Source of the DNA: Rhodotorula mucilaginosa
Taxonomy: Eukaryota; Basidiomycota; Microbotryomycetes; Sporidiobolales; Sporidiobolaceae
Assembly (NCBI GenBank): GCA_034406715.1
Contig: CP137875.1
Coordinates: 434,001-498,000, forward strand
Length of the DNA stretch: 64,000 nucleotides
Direction of reading: 5' to 3'
This document shows positions 1 through 11,639 of the stretch, in pieces (position 1 is the first letter of the stretch; the number at the start of each line of letters is the position of its first letter). A program made the position numbers and the translations under genes. The notes below the pieces were generated by a model, which had not been told where the DNA came from, did no database searches, and saw only the letters and a list, made by a program, of their open reading frames with translations.

Positions 1-1678
1 CCTGCTCGTCCTTGCGCTTCTGCCGTTCCGAGTTCTCGAGCGTCCCCTTGGCGACCGACGCCGCGTCATAGTCGCCGTTCCGGATCCCGTCCGCGACGGC
101 CTTCCACGCCCGCCTCGACTCGAACTCGTTCTGCTGCTCGATCGGCTTGACCGAGATGCGCTCGCGCGTGACGGCGTCGCCCGCGTCGAGGAAGAGCGAA
201 CCTTCCTTGCCGTCCTTGGAGGGTTTGATAAACTTGCTCTCGCCGACCCAGGTCCCCGAGATGGTGTACAGGGTCGGCCCGCCCGCGCCCGTCGTGATCG
301 TCGTCTGGTGCGAGTGGGACGCGCCCGTCACCCACCCGGCGCCGGAGTACTTGATCGTCGTCGTCAAGCCGTGCGAGCCTTGGATGTACGACGTCTCGGT
401 CAGCTCGACATAGGGGCGACCGGTCCAGAGTCCCTCAATCTTGAGCTTCGGCAAGGTGACGAGGTAGGCTGGCGACATAGCGAAATGTCAGTCCTCCGCA
501 TCCCTAAGAACCCAGCGGAACATGACTGGGACTCACTCTCGGTCGAGCCGTCCGCGAGCTTGAGGCGCAGCAAGCCGTGTCCGACCTGCTTGACGCTGAT
601 CATCCTCGCCGAGAAACTCGTCTTCTGGGCGCAGTTGCCCTCCCAGACGATGCCCTTCTTCTTGTTCTCAAGGCGGTAGGCTACAAGGTGCGCATCATGA
701 TCAGGATTAGGTTTCCGTTGACTGCGCAAGAAGAGGGAGACTCGCCAGTGATGGGCGGGTGGTGCGAAACCTGCTCGACGGTGAGGACCAACTCGCCGTG
801 GTCCCAGTCGCCGAGGAACTGCTCGCCGAGGAACGGGTTCAAGGGCTTCTTCTCCGAGCCAGTTTCCTTCTCTCGTCGCGTGAACTGGCCGCTCAAGGTT
901 GCGAGGAACCAGCGCGTAACGCGGAGCTGTCGGTCTTCGGGGGTGGTGCCGTCGGCGATGGCTGCAAAGAGGTCTTTCGGCTCGCCCCAGTATGCTGTCG
1001 GGCGGAGACCGGTTAGCTCGGCGTTTCCGTCTGGTCACTGCTTCGATAAGAGCGTGGCAGCTCACAAGGAAACTCGGAGAGGGAGGTGGGGGACAGGATC
1101 TGCGGGTTTGATGTGCGTGGTGAGCCGGGCGTGTCAATGGCAGCGCTCGCATCCGGACTCACGAAGGGGGGTGCAGTCAAGCCAGACAAGTCTCCGGAGA
1201 AGCTCGCGAGCGACTTGAGGAAGCTGGTCCAGCCTGCGCAAAGAGTAAACGCGAGTGGAATCGTCAGTCTCTTGTCCCTGCCGAGTCGACCCTGCTTGCT
1301 CTACCCCGGGCGCGCATTCTAGTACCGACTTCCAGCTCTTGCAGTCCTGTATCCGCACTCTGCTGCGTGAACCGGGCTGTTGCGAGTGGCACGCGCGAAG
1401 ACCTGGCCTCGGGGAGACTGCCCAGGTCGGTCGCGTAATCTCTCGGACTGCGTCTGCTCGGACGTCGCGCGTGCCTCGGCTTGCATCTCCCACTGCTGAC
1501 CCCGTACCCCAAGCGCCCGCAAAGCAGCAGTCGGCAGCGAAGTGGAGCGACTCGTTCGACGCGGGGGTGCGTTCGTCGCAACCGTCCGGACACTGCCCCT
1601 CTCGTAAGAGCGCAAGGGGAGTAGCAAGGACTGACCGCTCTTCTGGGCTGTCGGTACGCTGGTCGCTTCGTCGGTCAT
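1..1678 (-). CDS. OSH4: Oxysterol-binding protein, Osh4/Kes1 type (3' end beyond window)
   Basis: Lipid-transfer protein that exchanges sterol and PI4P between membranes. The minus strand encodes the family signature EQVSHHPP, preceded by GSEKKPLNPFLGEQFLGDW, which matches yeast Osh4 almost residue for residue. The N-terminal exon pieces WTSFLKSLASFSGDL and ILSPTSLSEFP follow the Osh4 lid and start. There is no PH domain or ankyrin, so it is the short Osh4 class. I place the start at 1676-1678 (MTDEATSVPTAQKS). A GTCAGT donor at 1635 joins to an acceptor just above 1233 and restores GWTSFLK in frame, giving an unusually long first intron of about 400 bp. Further introns interrupt the gene near 1160, 1035 and 720. 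The C-terminal part (ESRRAWKAVADGIRNGDYD) reaches the window edge, so the stop is not seen. Confidence 0.93.
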
Positions 1679-2566
1679 GGTCCGTCTAGTATATGGTATG
1701 CAGTCGGGAGAGAGAGAGCGAGACGGCGATGACGATCTCGAAGGAGCGGCGGCCGAGACCAGCTCTCTGTTGCCCTCCGGACCCTGGACGGATGACTGCG
1801 CAGGCGCTCTATTTCTACAAGACTCGACTTTGTAAGTATACCCCCTACAGCTGATCCAACGATATGTTTGCGAGGCGATGACGTGGCACGAGTGACAGCG
1901 GTGATTGGCTGGGTACCTGGCAGATTTCTCCTGTGTCTCTCCCTCAGGCGAGTGTGATGCATCCTAGCTTGGAAAGAGGAGTCTAGAGAGCAGAGAGTGA
2001 TATGGTTATGAATGCGGAAGGAAAAGGGGGCAGCGCCAGTGGTGCGGGCGAGTGCCGTCAGCGCGCGCGCTCTCTTGCGGGCTCTCCCTTTCGCCCTGTG
2101 TTGCCCATCTCTGCGTGCGCCCGCCTCTCTGAGGACTTCAACGTTGAGAAAACTGACTGACCCTCGACCTGGTCTCCTCTCTCACCTCGCTGCGCTCTCC
2201 CTCCTTCAGCCCCAAACACAAACGGTGAGCCCATCTTCCCCCTCCGTCGTCGTCGCCGTCACCGCGTTCGTCAGCGACGTCGTCCTCGCCCGCCTCGCGA
2301 CCCCATCCGCAGCCCCACCCGAATGCCGCCTTCTCACAACAAACAACAACCACGTCTGCCCTTCCGTGATACACTCTATGCGCCTCGAGGTCGCGCAGCT
2401 GCCCGCGTGCATATCTATACATCCCCGCAATCAGGATGATCGAAAAAAAGGTGGAGCGGAGGGAGAAAAAAACACAGGCCGGCGCGACCGACAAACAACG
2501 TGGTCTCTTTCTTTGTCCCCTTTCCGCTGACTATACTTCGTACTCGCCCAAAGAACCTCGTAAACC
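1679..2566. other. Divergent intergenic region (OSH4 / HMG-box gene)
   Basis: This is about 890 bases between the start codons of two genes transcribed away from each other. It is pyrimidine-rich toward the HMG-box gene and presumably holds both promoters and 5' leaders. No convincing gene or RNA was seen. Confidence 0.6.
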
Positions 2567-3431
2567 ATGCCCAAGGAAGGAAAGACTCGCTCGGGCAAGG
2601 CCACCGCCGCCGCAAAGCCTAAGAAGGTCAGCCTCGACAGTCCGTCCTTTGACCATTGTTGTGCGACTCCTTATCTGACCTCGAACCAACGCGCCAACAG
2701 GACCCCAACGCGCCCGTACGCTACCTTTGCTTCCCACGAGCACAATGACGCGTCGCAGATCCACCTAGACCGTCGCTGTCGCGTCAGAAGCGGCGGACTT
2801 CTCGGTGGGACGCGACTGACCTTCCCAACGACTCTCCTCCCCTCCCCTCCCTGCAGAAGCGCCCCCTGTCGGCGTACATGCTCTTCTCGCAGGACAAGCG
2901 TGCCGAGGTCAAGGAGGAGAAGCCCGACGTCACCTTCGGTGAGTCCGGACCTGTCGACATTGTCCCGCATGTTTGCCCTGGAACTGACCCATACCCCTCT
3001 CCTGCGCAGGTGAGATCGGCAAGATCCTCGGTGCCAAGTGGAAGGAGGCCGACGAGGCTGAGCGCAAGGTGCGCTCGCTTTGACGCGTCGGCCATCTTTG
3101 ATTCCAAAGTGCTGACACGACGCTGTCCTCCCTCGCAGCCGTACGAGGACAAGGCTGCTGCCGAGAAGGCTCGCTACGAGAAGGAGAAGGCTGCTTACGA
3201 CGTGCGTGCTCGTGTTCCCCTGATGCACTTTGGCGCCCACCACAAGATCGCTGACCTCTTCCGACCGCATCGTTCAACAACTCTTTTTCGTTCCTGCGTC
3301 GACGTCGGAAACAGGCCGAGAACCCGGACGCGGCTGGCAAGAAGAAGAAGCCGGCAAAGAAGGCTGCCAAGAGTGATGACGACGAGGAGGAGGAGGTCGC
3401 CGAGAAGATTGAGGAGGACGACAGCGAATAA
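2567..3431 (+). CDS. NHP6: HMG-box chromatin protein, Nhp6 type
   Basis: Small non-sequence-specific DNA-bending protein of nuclear chromatin, a cofactor of FACT and transcription in yeasts. The spliced product begins MPKEGKTRSGKATAAAKPKK, a basic tail. It continues DPNAP-KRPLSAYMLFSQDKR and EIGKILGAKWKEADEAERK-PYEDKAAAEKARYEKEKAAY, a single HMG box. It ends in a lysine-rich stretch and an acidic tail (DDDEEEEVAEKIEEDDSE). At least five short introns split it; the exons after DPNAP, after TFG and after AERK are joined at GT..CAG boundaries. The acidic tail is longer than in S. cerevisiae Nhp6 and resembles animal HMGB tails. The ATG at 2567 opens the only compatible frame. Confidence 0.93.
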
Positions 3432-3786
3432 AGCGCCCCCGGTCGGCCTCTTTCTCCGCTTTGTTCCAGGCCCGCTTGCTATTAGTGCACGACCTTGCCT
3501 CCCCACTGGGTTGGCCGCTTTCCTCACCCTTGCTTGCATTCACACACCCCCACCCCATCCGTGATACCCAGCCCCCCCCCCCCCCCCTGCCCCTCTCACT
3601 TTTACTTTCTCTCTCTGTCTCTCTCCATTTGATCTGCTGTTCCATTTTTTCCCCGTCATGTAATCGCGCAGAGCTGTCTCTACTCGTCACGATACCTTTG
3701 TAAAAAGGCGTAACAAGGCTTTCCGCAAGTCTCTTTTCTGCCGGAGAACGGTGAATCTTTGTCTGTCGCTGCAGGCCATCTCGTGT
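3432..3786. other. Convergent intergenic region with poly-C run
   Basis: This holds the 3' flanks of the HMG-box gene (+) and the dehydroquinase-like gene (-). It is strongly pyrimidine-rich on the plus strand and contains a run of 16 C at 3572-3587. No gene was seen. Confidence 0.6.
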
Positions 3787-4926
3787 CTACTTCTTGGCGG
3801 CGTCTCGCTCTGCCCTCCGCTGAATTGCCGTCCGGAGGCCGAGCTGTACCAGCGCGAATCACGGTCCGCAACGTCAGGAGCTAGTGCCGGTGCGGTTGTC
3901 AAGTTCAAAGCCAACTCACCTCGTATCCGAGGATGCCGCAGCCGGCAATGTATCCTGCCACGATCGGGGCAGTGACTGATTTGTGTCGGAACTCTTCGCG
4001 CGCGTAGCTATATCGTGTAACGTGTTCCGAGAGGCGTCAGAGGAAAACAAGCGGGAGAGAAAGAAACGCTGGCTGCGATCCGATGAGGATCAGCCGGATC
4101 GTAGGGACATACACGTTCGAGATGTGGACTTCGACGACGGGCGAGTCGCACGCGTCGACTGCGTCTCGCAGGGCGTAGGAGTAATGTGCCCAGGCACCTG
4201 TGGAACGCAAGAAATCAGTGGCTAGAAATGCAGAGCGGTGTTCTGATTGCCGGGTTGAGCGGACCTGGGTTCATGACTACGCCGCCGAGACACCGAGAGT
4301 AGTGTACCTGTACCTCCCAAGGGTGTCAGTGGGGGTGGTTACCCTTCGCCTTGCAGTGGAAAGCCGCGGCAGCAATCGCGCTCGGAGCGATTCGGCGCAA
4401 GCGTGTGCCAACGAAGAAGGTAGCGGAAGCTTACGAGCTGGCACATCTCACCCTCGTAGTCGGTCTGCGCGCAAATGATCTCGACTCCGAGCTCCTTTCC
4501 GACGCGAGTGACCATCTCTTCGATCTCGGCGAGGGTGGTCGTGCCGTACCTGCGGCGGGCCGTGCATCGGGTAGGTCAGCCCCCTTGACTGATGTGTCCT
4601 TTGAAACCAAGTAGTTCTATCGAACGCACTGTTTCGCATCCCGCTTGCCGAACAAGGCGTGGTTCACGCCGCTCAAGAGCAAGAACTGCGCGGAGCAGCG
4701 TCGTGAGGTTTCAGCGTCTTCAGCTACCGGAGAAAGCAGGACCGATGGGCGTACAGTTTTCGGATCGTTTGGCTTGTCGAGAGCTTCGGTCGGATCGACC
4801 TTGGTGATGCGTCGGACGCCGGCGGAAGTCTTCGCGCGATAAAGGGAGCTCGAGGGACAGTCAGCTAACGAAGAGCTCGGATGACACCTTTCGCTTCGGA
4901 CTGACGGTCTGGAATTCAGTCGGCAT
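3787..4926 (-). CDS. Type II 3-dehydroquinate dehydratase, divergent
   Basis: The family removes water from 3-dehydroquinate, in the shikimate pathway or in quinate catabolism. On the minus strand, spliced exons give FLLLSGVNHALFGKRDAKQ, YGTTTLAEIEEMVTRVGKEL, ICAQTDYEGEMCQL, GGVVMNPG-AWAHYSYALRDAV, VVEVHISNV and YAREEFRHKSVTAPIVAGYI, ending GYELGLRTAIQRRAERDAAKK. These match the family's order of motifs: the arginine and tyrosine of the flexible loop, NPGAxxH, and ExHxSN. Unusual points: the normally near-invariant NGPNLNLLGTRE is SGVNHALFGKRD here, and QSNHEG is QTDYEG. At least five introns. The stop is at 3787-3789. The N-terminal exon is not resolved: the ATG at 4926 is a candidate, but I could not find a fully consistent first splice, and the frame upstream stays open to an ATG at 5075. 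Confidence 0.8.
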
Positions 4927-5206
4927 GGTAGTGATCTCGGTGCGGAACAGTTGAGGCTATGGGGAAACAGGAAGAGAGAGCGTCGCGCCGAGGGAACGAG
5001 AAAAAGTGGGGTTCGCAGGCTCGGCGCAGAAACTTCATGGCAAACTCCGCGAATTCCGCTTACCTCCGGTTTCATCTTTTCGGGAAATGTGGCCGCCAAG
5101 TAGCCGGGCCACCCGCGTCGACTTGGTGCCAGCCTACCCCAAGTTTCTCGCTCACAAGGAGACCCAGATTCAGATCAACTAGACAGCGACTCGGCATACG
5201 CGAGCC
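4927..5206. promoter_or_regulatory. Divergent promoter region (dehydroquinase / PEX6)
   Basis: This is 280 bases between two outward-facing genes. It may also contain the true first exon of the dehydroquinase-like gene (ATG at 5075 on the minus strand, followed by a good GTAAGC donor). Confidence 0.4.
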
Positions 5207-8200
5207 ATGGACTCGAGAGTCGCGCACTATGCGCCCATCCCGCCGCCGCAAGATCGTGGGCTCGTCCTCGTCCATCCCTCACTCTGGACCCGCCTGACCG
5301 ATTCGGAACCCGAACCGCCGACCCGGCTCGTACTCGCCCTACATGCACTGCATGGTACTCCGACAGGCCCGAAGCAGCTCGGAACGCTGCTCGTCAGGGC
5401 TCAAGAAGCGACAAAGGCGGAGGCAGCCGCCGTGAGTTGTCTAGCCCAGGGATCCCGTCGCACTGTGTACTGACAGAAAGAGAGTATACAGGTCGAGGGA
5501 GTCGAGAATCTACTCCTCGTGCCACGATCGCTGCTCGAAGCGCACCCGGCCGTCTTCAACCGCACCTCGTCGTCGTCTTGTTCCCCCACACCGACCTCTC
5601 GTCCGTCTCTCGGCATTTCCAGGTCAACCCCGATCGCCCTCAGTTCCGTCATCCTGATCGCACTCGATGCCGACTCGTATGCGAAAGCCCAGTCGGCCGG
5701 GTCCGACCTCGACGAGAGACTCGCTCGCCCCGATCGCGACCTCGTGAGGCAGGGGGCCGTTGTCCACGTCCCGGGGCTAGGTCGTTGGAAGGTCGCCATG
5801 ACTGAACCTGTCATGCAGGGAGAGATTGTCCGCAAGCAGACTAGGCTACTGGTCCTGCCGCCGACCAGGAACGCCGACTCGGGCAGCGCGCAAGCCGCCG
5901 ACGGGACGAGCACGTCTGCCTCGGACGCGCTTGCGGACGACGAGGACGACGAGGAGCGGTCGGGAGACTCGAGTCAGGACGCATTTGCCGACTTTGACCT
6001 GGACGAAGCGTTCCTCGCGTCGTCTGTCCTCCTACCGCGCAAAGCGCATGCCACACCTTTGACCTCGCCGTTGCCGGCACACCTCGACACGCACAAGATG
6101 GCCTCTTTCCCGATGCTGGAGCCATCACGTACGCTGTACGAAGAGACGGGTCACCTCGTCGGCGCCGCTCCGCTCGACTTTGCCATCCCCGCCGAACTCC
6201 TCACGCCTGAACCGGACGCGGACGAGGACGACAACTGGCGCGCGTTCGTCTCGACGCAAGAACTGGGACGGTTGGGGTTGTTCAGTGGGGATTGGGCCGT
6301 ACTGAGGCAGTCTGCGAGTTCGACTTCCGGCGCGGGCGGCGGCGGTTCGACGCCTTGCGGCCGGTTGATTCGCGTCTTCGCTGCCGACGCATGCCTCCCG
6401 ACGTCTGCCCTCAAAGGGTGTGCTATTTCGCCATATGCTGCCCTGCAAAGTATCTTTACTGACGAAGCGCGCTCCGACAGCGACCATTCCCCAGCTCTCT
6501 TCCTTCCGCCTCAAACGCTCTACAACCTCGTCGGCACGCCGGCCCTCTCCGCATCCGCCGCAGAACCCCTCACTTTGAGCCTCGTTCCCGCTCCAGCCGT
6601 CTCTTCAATCCTCCCTGCACCTTTACCGGTCGCTTCTTCCGTCACGATCGCCCGGGTCGCGACGCCGCATTCGGTCAACAAGGTCTTCCAGCCTCTGTTC
6701 CTCGATGCGCTCAAGGAACACTTCCAGAACAAACGCCGAAAGGTCGTCAAGGGCGACGTGATTGCTGTCGGGATCGCAGAAGACAAGATTCGCTTTGTGC
6801 GCGACGCAAAGGATGACGCGCTACCCGAAGACGAAATTGAGTACGTACCGCGACCAGCATCATAAACTACGTTCAAGCATGCGAGGACTAACGAAGACAT
6901 GTTCGTAGGCTCCCTCAAGCGTCTGGACATCCGACAGCGGTCGTCTATTTCGTCGTCACCGCTCTCGCCCTCGATTCGTCATCCGCCACGCAAGCAGCTA
7001 CGGGTGATGTCGAGCTCGATGCAGAGATCGAAGAGGGATTGCTGGGTTGCTACGTCGATCCGCAGGTTACCAAGCTGGTACAGACCGGGGTCGAACGGGG
7101 CCGGATCCCGAATGTGGCAGGTTGGCTCGGATGCGGTGAGTCGAGTTGTCCATTTGTCGAAGCTTGCCTGATTCTGGACGCGCATGTCTGACTATGAATC
7201 CCTGCAGAGTCGGCGAAACCCGACGCTAACTCGGCGGCGCCCACCAACATTCTCGATAATCCGACACCAGCCTCCCGCCTCAACTCGTTTGTCCTCTCGG
7301 CCCTGACCCCGCAAGCCGCTTCATACGCGCTGCCTCTCTCCTTGCTCCTCCACGGCGCACGCGGGAGTGGCAAGCGCACCCTCCTCCGGCAAGTCGCTCG
7401 CGACGCCGGGATCGGCATACTCGAACTCGATTGCTACGACCTGATCGGCGACACGGATGCGAAAACCGAAGGGCGGCTTCGCGCCCTCGCAGTCGACAAG
7501 GCTCTCGCTTGCGCCCCGGTTGTGCTCGTGTTGCGAAACATTGAAGCCCTTGCTCGCAAAAGCCAGGCGATGGAGACGGGACAAGGTGCGCCCATTCGGT
7601 ACCTTTCCCAGCCACCACCTTTTTGCTAACGCCCGCACTTCCGCCCTACAGAGCCGCCGATGACTACCGTACTTCGCGAGTGCTTCGAGACTCTGCGAGA
7701 AGGCTGGACCAGCTCGCACTGGCCCGTGATCGTCGCCGCGACGACTACCGACGTGGAGAAGGTTCCGACCGGAGTGCTCGGACTGTTCAAGGAGGAGATC
7801 GCACTCGAGGCAAGTGAATATTCGCGACGTACAGGCTCTGCTGGCAGCGCCATGACTGACCTCGCTGCACCCTGCAGGCGCCCGGCGAACCTGAGCGATT
7901 GGCGATCCTGCGACGCCTCACTGCTAGCGACCTCATCGCACCGGATGCATCCTTGCGCGCCCTCGCTGTCCAGACTGCCGCTCTCGTGGCAACAGATCTC
8001 GTCGACCTCGTGCGACGGGCCCGATCGGCGGCAGTTGAGCGCGTCATGGCCATCAGCGAGAACGAAACGAAAACGGCGCCATCGCTCGCCGACATCCGCG
8101 CCGCCGGCTTGTCCCTCACGTCATTAGATTTTAACGCCGCACTCGACAAAGCGCGGTCTGCTTACTCGGAGAGTATCGGAGCTCCCAAGATCCCGAATGT

Positions 8201-9679
8201 GACTTGGGACGATGTCGGTGGTTTGGCCAACGTCAAGAGCGACATCCTCGACACGATCCAGCTCCCGCTCGAACATCCGGAACTTTTCGCCGACGGCCTC
8301 AAGAAGCGCAGCGGTCAGTCAGCGGCAGTCATCCTCAGCTGTGTGGCATCTCACTGATTCAAGGACAACGCTGCAGGTATTCTGTTGTACGGTCCGCCCG
8401 GAACCGGCAAGACCTTGCTGGCCAAGGCAGTCGCCACTTCCTGCTCGCTCAACTTCTTCTCCGTCAAGGGTCCCGAACTCCTCAACATGTACATCGGCGA
8501 GTCGGAAGCGAACGTCCGTCGCGTGTTCCAGCGCGCTCGCGACGCCAAGCCCTGCGTCATCTTCTTTGACGAGCTCGACTCTGTCGCGCCGAAGCGAGGG
8601 AACCAAGGCGATTCGGGCGGCGTGATGGACCGCATCGTCAGTCAGTTGCTCGCCGAACTCGACGGCATGAGCGAAGGTAAAGGCGGCAACGATGTTTTCG
8701 TCATCGGCGCGACGAATCGACCCGATCTGCTCGACCCGGCGTTGCTGCGTCCCGGACGGTCAGTGGCTTCGCTTCTTTCCCTTGCCGGGACGAATCGCTC
8801 GCTGACGCATCTGGCCTCCTGCAGGTTCGACCGCATGCTGTACCTCGGCGTCTCGGATAATCACAATGCCCAGCTCAAGATCATGCAAGCCTTGACGCGC
8901 AAGTTCAAGCTCGCGCCCGACACCGACCTCCAGCGCTTGGCCGACCAGTGTCCGTTCAACTACACCGGTGCCGACTTCTACGCACTCTGCTCCGACGCCA
9001 TGCTCAAGGCCATGACCCGAAAGGCTGGCGAGATCGACCAGCGCATCTGTAAGTGCAGCATGAACAGCGGGGAGCCTAAATACCGGGTGATGGCTGACGT
9101 TCTTGGGAGTTGCTACAGCCGAGCTGAATGCGCAACCACCGTATTCGACCGGGGCAGCACCGCTCCTCACGCCGCAATACTACCTCGCCGAAATCGCGAC
9201 GCCGGCCGAGATCAATGTCTTGGTCGCGCAGCAAGATTTTGAAGCAGCTTTGGCCGAGGTGAGTCGCTCGGGACCGTTGGCGGCCGATCACGTTGTTTAC
9301 TGACACCTCTCCGATCTCGTAGCTGGTGCCGTCAGTCTCGCAAGCCGAGATGCAGCACTACAAGACTGTGCAGCAGCGGTTCTCGGCCGAGACGATGAAT
9401 AGCGACGACAAGCTCGCCGAGAAGGAGAAGGAGAAGCAAGCCGGCGCGACTGCGGGCGCGGTCCGTCTCGCTGCGCCGCTCGAGCTCCCTCCCCCTCGCG
9501 CGAATGGCTTGGTCGCCAACGGCAGCGGCAACGGGCTTCCCAACGGCTACGCGTATCAGGACGAAGACCGGTCGAGCCTGATCAACGAGGAAACGGCCGC
9601 GGACGAAGAGGAGGAGGATGAAGAGGAGAAGGCGCGCCGGAGGAGGGCGAAGGGTAAAGGTAAAGCCCGAGCAGATTAG
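5207..9679 (+). CDS. PEX6: Peroxisomal AAA ATPase Pex6
   Basis: Pex6 pairs with Pex1 in the exportomer that pulls ubiquitinated receptor Pex5 out of the peroxisomal membrane. The start [15 protein letters not shown] at 5207 opens a long, poorly conserved N-terminal part. A degenerate first ATPase domain follows ([19 protein letters not shown], with a weak Walker B VVLVLRN). The second domain is complete: [52 protein letters not shown] and [19 protein letters not shown], the last of which is typical of Pex6. The C-terminus is acidic and lysine-rich and ends at a TAG at 9677-9679. Around ten introns, for example near 5440, 6850, 7140, 7600, 7815, 8315, 8760, 9050 and 9260. An inactive D1 with an active D2 is the usual Pex6 arrangement. 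Confidence 0.96.
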
Positions 9680-10031
9680 TGCGTTCCCCGGGTCTTCTGA
9701 GGTCATGTGAGCATCTACGCATTGCATTGCATATCGTTGTTGTACGGCTATACAGAGCAGAGAAAGAGAAGCGATAAGGTGGCTTATCGCGGAGAAGACT
9801 CCGCTCCGCTTCGTCCGCTTCCTCCGTTCGCCTTCCTCCGTTGGCCGTTCCGGTCTCTGTCGCGGGCCGAGCACTTGCTTCTCTGAATAGCCTTCGGACG
9901 ACTTCTCCTCCTGCTGCCTCGGACCATCCTCGAACGCAGCGCTTTCTGTCTCTGTGCTTGCTTCTCTCGCCCGCTCTCACGCGGTCTCGTCTCCGCTTTC
10001 TCATCGCCACTTGCTCGCACACACACACACG
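9680..10031. other. Intergenic region upstream of urate oxidase
   Basis: This is 352 bases between the PEX6 stop and the uricase start in tandem orientation. It is pyrimidine-rich, and a short CA repeat ends directly at the uricase ATG. No gene was seen. Confidence 0.6.
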
Positions 10032-11453
10032 ATGCCCCACCTCGCGCTCGCCAAGTACGGAAAGGACAAGGTCCGCGTCTCGCGCATCGTCCGCCACGCC
10101 GACGGCACGCACGACTTTGTCGAGTACATTATCCGCTGCCTCGTCGAGGGCGACGTCGAGCGCGCGTGGACCCACAGCGACAACTCGCCCATCGTCGCGA
10201 CCGACTCGATCAAGTGAGTTGCACCGTCCACATGAGCCACCGTAGCGACATGCATTCTTCCCTATGACGGCAGAGGAAAGTACGGACAGGGTTGACAATC
10301 CAGTTGCCCTGCGCAGAAACACCTGCAACGTCTTCGCCAAGACGTCGCCGTACGTTCTCCAGCCCGAGAAGTTTGCTCTCGACCTGGCCTTGCACTTTGT
10401 CGACACCTACGTGAGTCTATCGGCCCCCAAAGCGAGTTGCCGCGACCGGGGCACTCGTTCTTTCGAGGAAGGTCTCCGTCCGAGTGAGCATCTATTGACG
10501 CATGTGGTATTCGATATACTTGCAGTCGCACCTGTCGCGGTGCTCTGTAGACATCGTTCAGCTCAAGTGGTCGCGGATCAACGTCAAGGGCAAGGCGCAC
10601 AAGCACTCTTTCGTCCGCGACGGAGATGAGAAGCGCACGGTTTCGGCGGTCGTCGACGCCACCAAGGGCAAGAACGCGGTCACGGCAACATGTCAGGGTG
10701 GCATTTCGGGTCTGCTCTGCCTGAAGGTGAGTGTGTTGTCCCCACGCCTGAGCCGCACTTCTGAAGCAGCAAGCGACCGTGGACGCAGACGCGTTCCCGC
10801 TGCCGCTCGCAGAATAGCATCCCTCAGCGTGAGAGACAACTAACATGCCCATAATTTCCCGCAGACGACCGAATCCTCGTTCGAGAACTACGTCTTTGAC
10901 AAGTACACGACCCTGAAGCCGGTCGACGACCGCATCTTCTCCACTTCGGTCGACTGCGTCTACAACGTTCCTATCCCCGCATCCCCCTTCACCAAGCAGG
11001 TGCTGTCCAGCCTGCGAATCGACTTTGATGCCATCTACCGGAGCGTGGTCGACACGACGCTCGAAATCTTTGCGACGCACAACTCGGCCAGCGTGCAGGC
11101 CACGCTGTACCTCATGTGCGAGCAGGTCTTGCGCGACAACGCAGACGTATCTGATATCAAGTACGAGCTGCCGAACAAGGTATGTGGCCCATTCCTTTAG
11201 TTGACGATCGAGAGAGGGTATTGCGACGGCTCATTCATATCATCCCTCGCCAACAGCACTACATCGCCCCGGACTTGAGCTACATCGGTCTCAAGAACAC
11301 AGAGCCGAAGGACGCCGAGGTCTTTACGCCCGGTAAGTCTCCTCTCTCTTGATACATTCAGGTCCCGCCAACTGACCTTCCGATCCCACAGTCGATGCGC
11401 CGTCGGGCTACATCATCGGACACGTGACTCGCGAGGCCAAGGCCAAGCTCTAG
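10032..11453 (+). CDS. Urate oxidase (uricase), peroxisomal
   Basis: Oxidises urate to 5-hydroxyisourate in purine catabolism inside peroxisomes. The product starts MPHLALAKYGKDKVRVSRIV and has the uricase motifs VATDSIKNT, HKHSFVRDGDEKRTV, ENYVFDKYTTLKPVDDRI and ATLYLMCEQVL. It continues YELPNKHYIAPDLSYIGLKN and ends AEVFTPVDAPSGYIIGHVTR-EAKAKL. The last three residues, AKL, are a classical type 1 peroxisomal targeting signal. At least six short introns (near 10215, 10410, 10725, 11185 and 11335, among others). Length and motif order are normal for the family. It follows PEX6 directly on the same strand. Confidence 0.96.
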
Positions 11454-11639
11454 ACAAGAGGTTCTCTGTGTAGTTCTGTTTTGTGCACTTGTCGGGAAAA
11501 GGGTGTTCACGAGTTTATTGCTTCCAAGTTCCCCTCTTCTCACCGTTCCCTGCCGATTCCTGAGACGAGCGTGTGTGTGATACTGTTAAGCATTGAAGAT
11601 ATTGATTGCATACTGCGCGCGCGACGAAGAAAACACGCG

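Noticed and set aside
5072-5099. Start of the dehydroquinase-like gene at 5099 with a long N-terminal extension
   Set aside because: The codon at 5099 is TTG, and the extension is Ser/Arg-rich like translated leader. The ATGs at 4926 or 5075 are better candidates.
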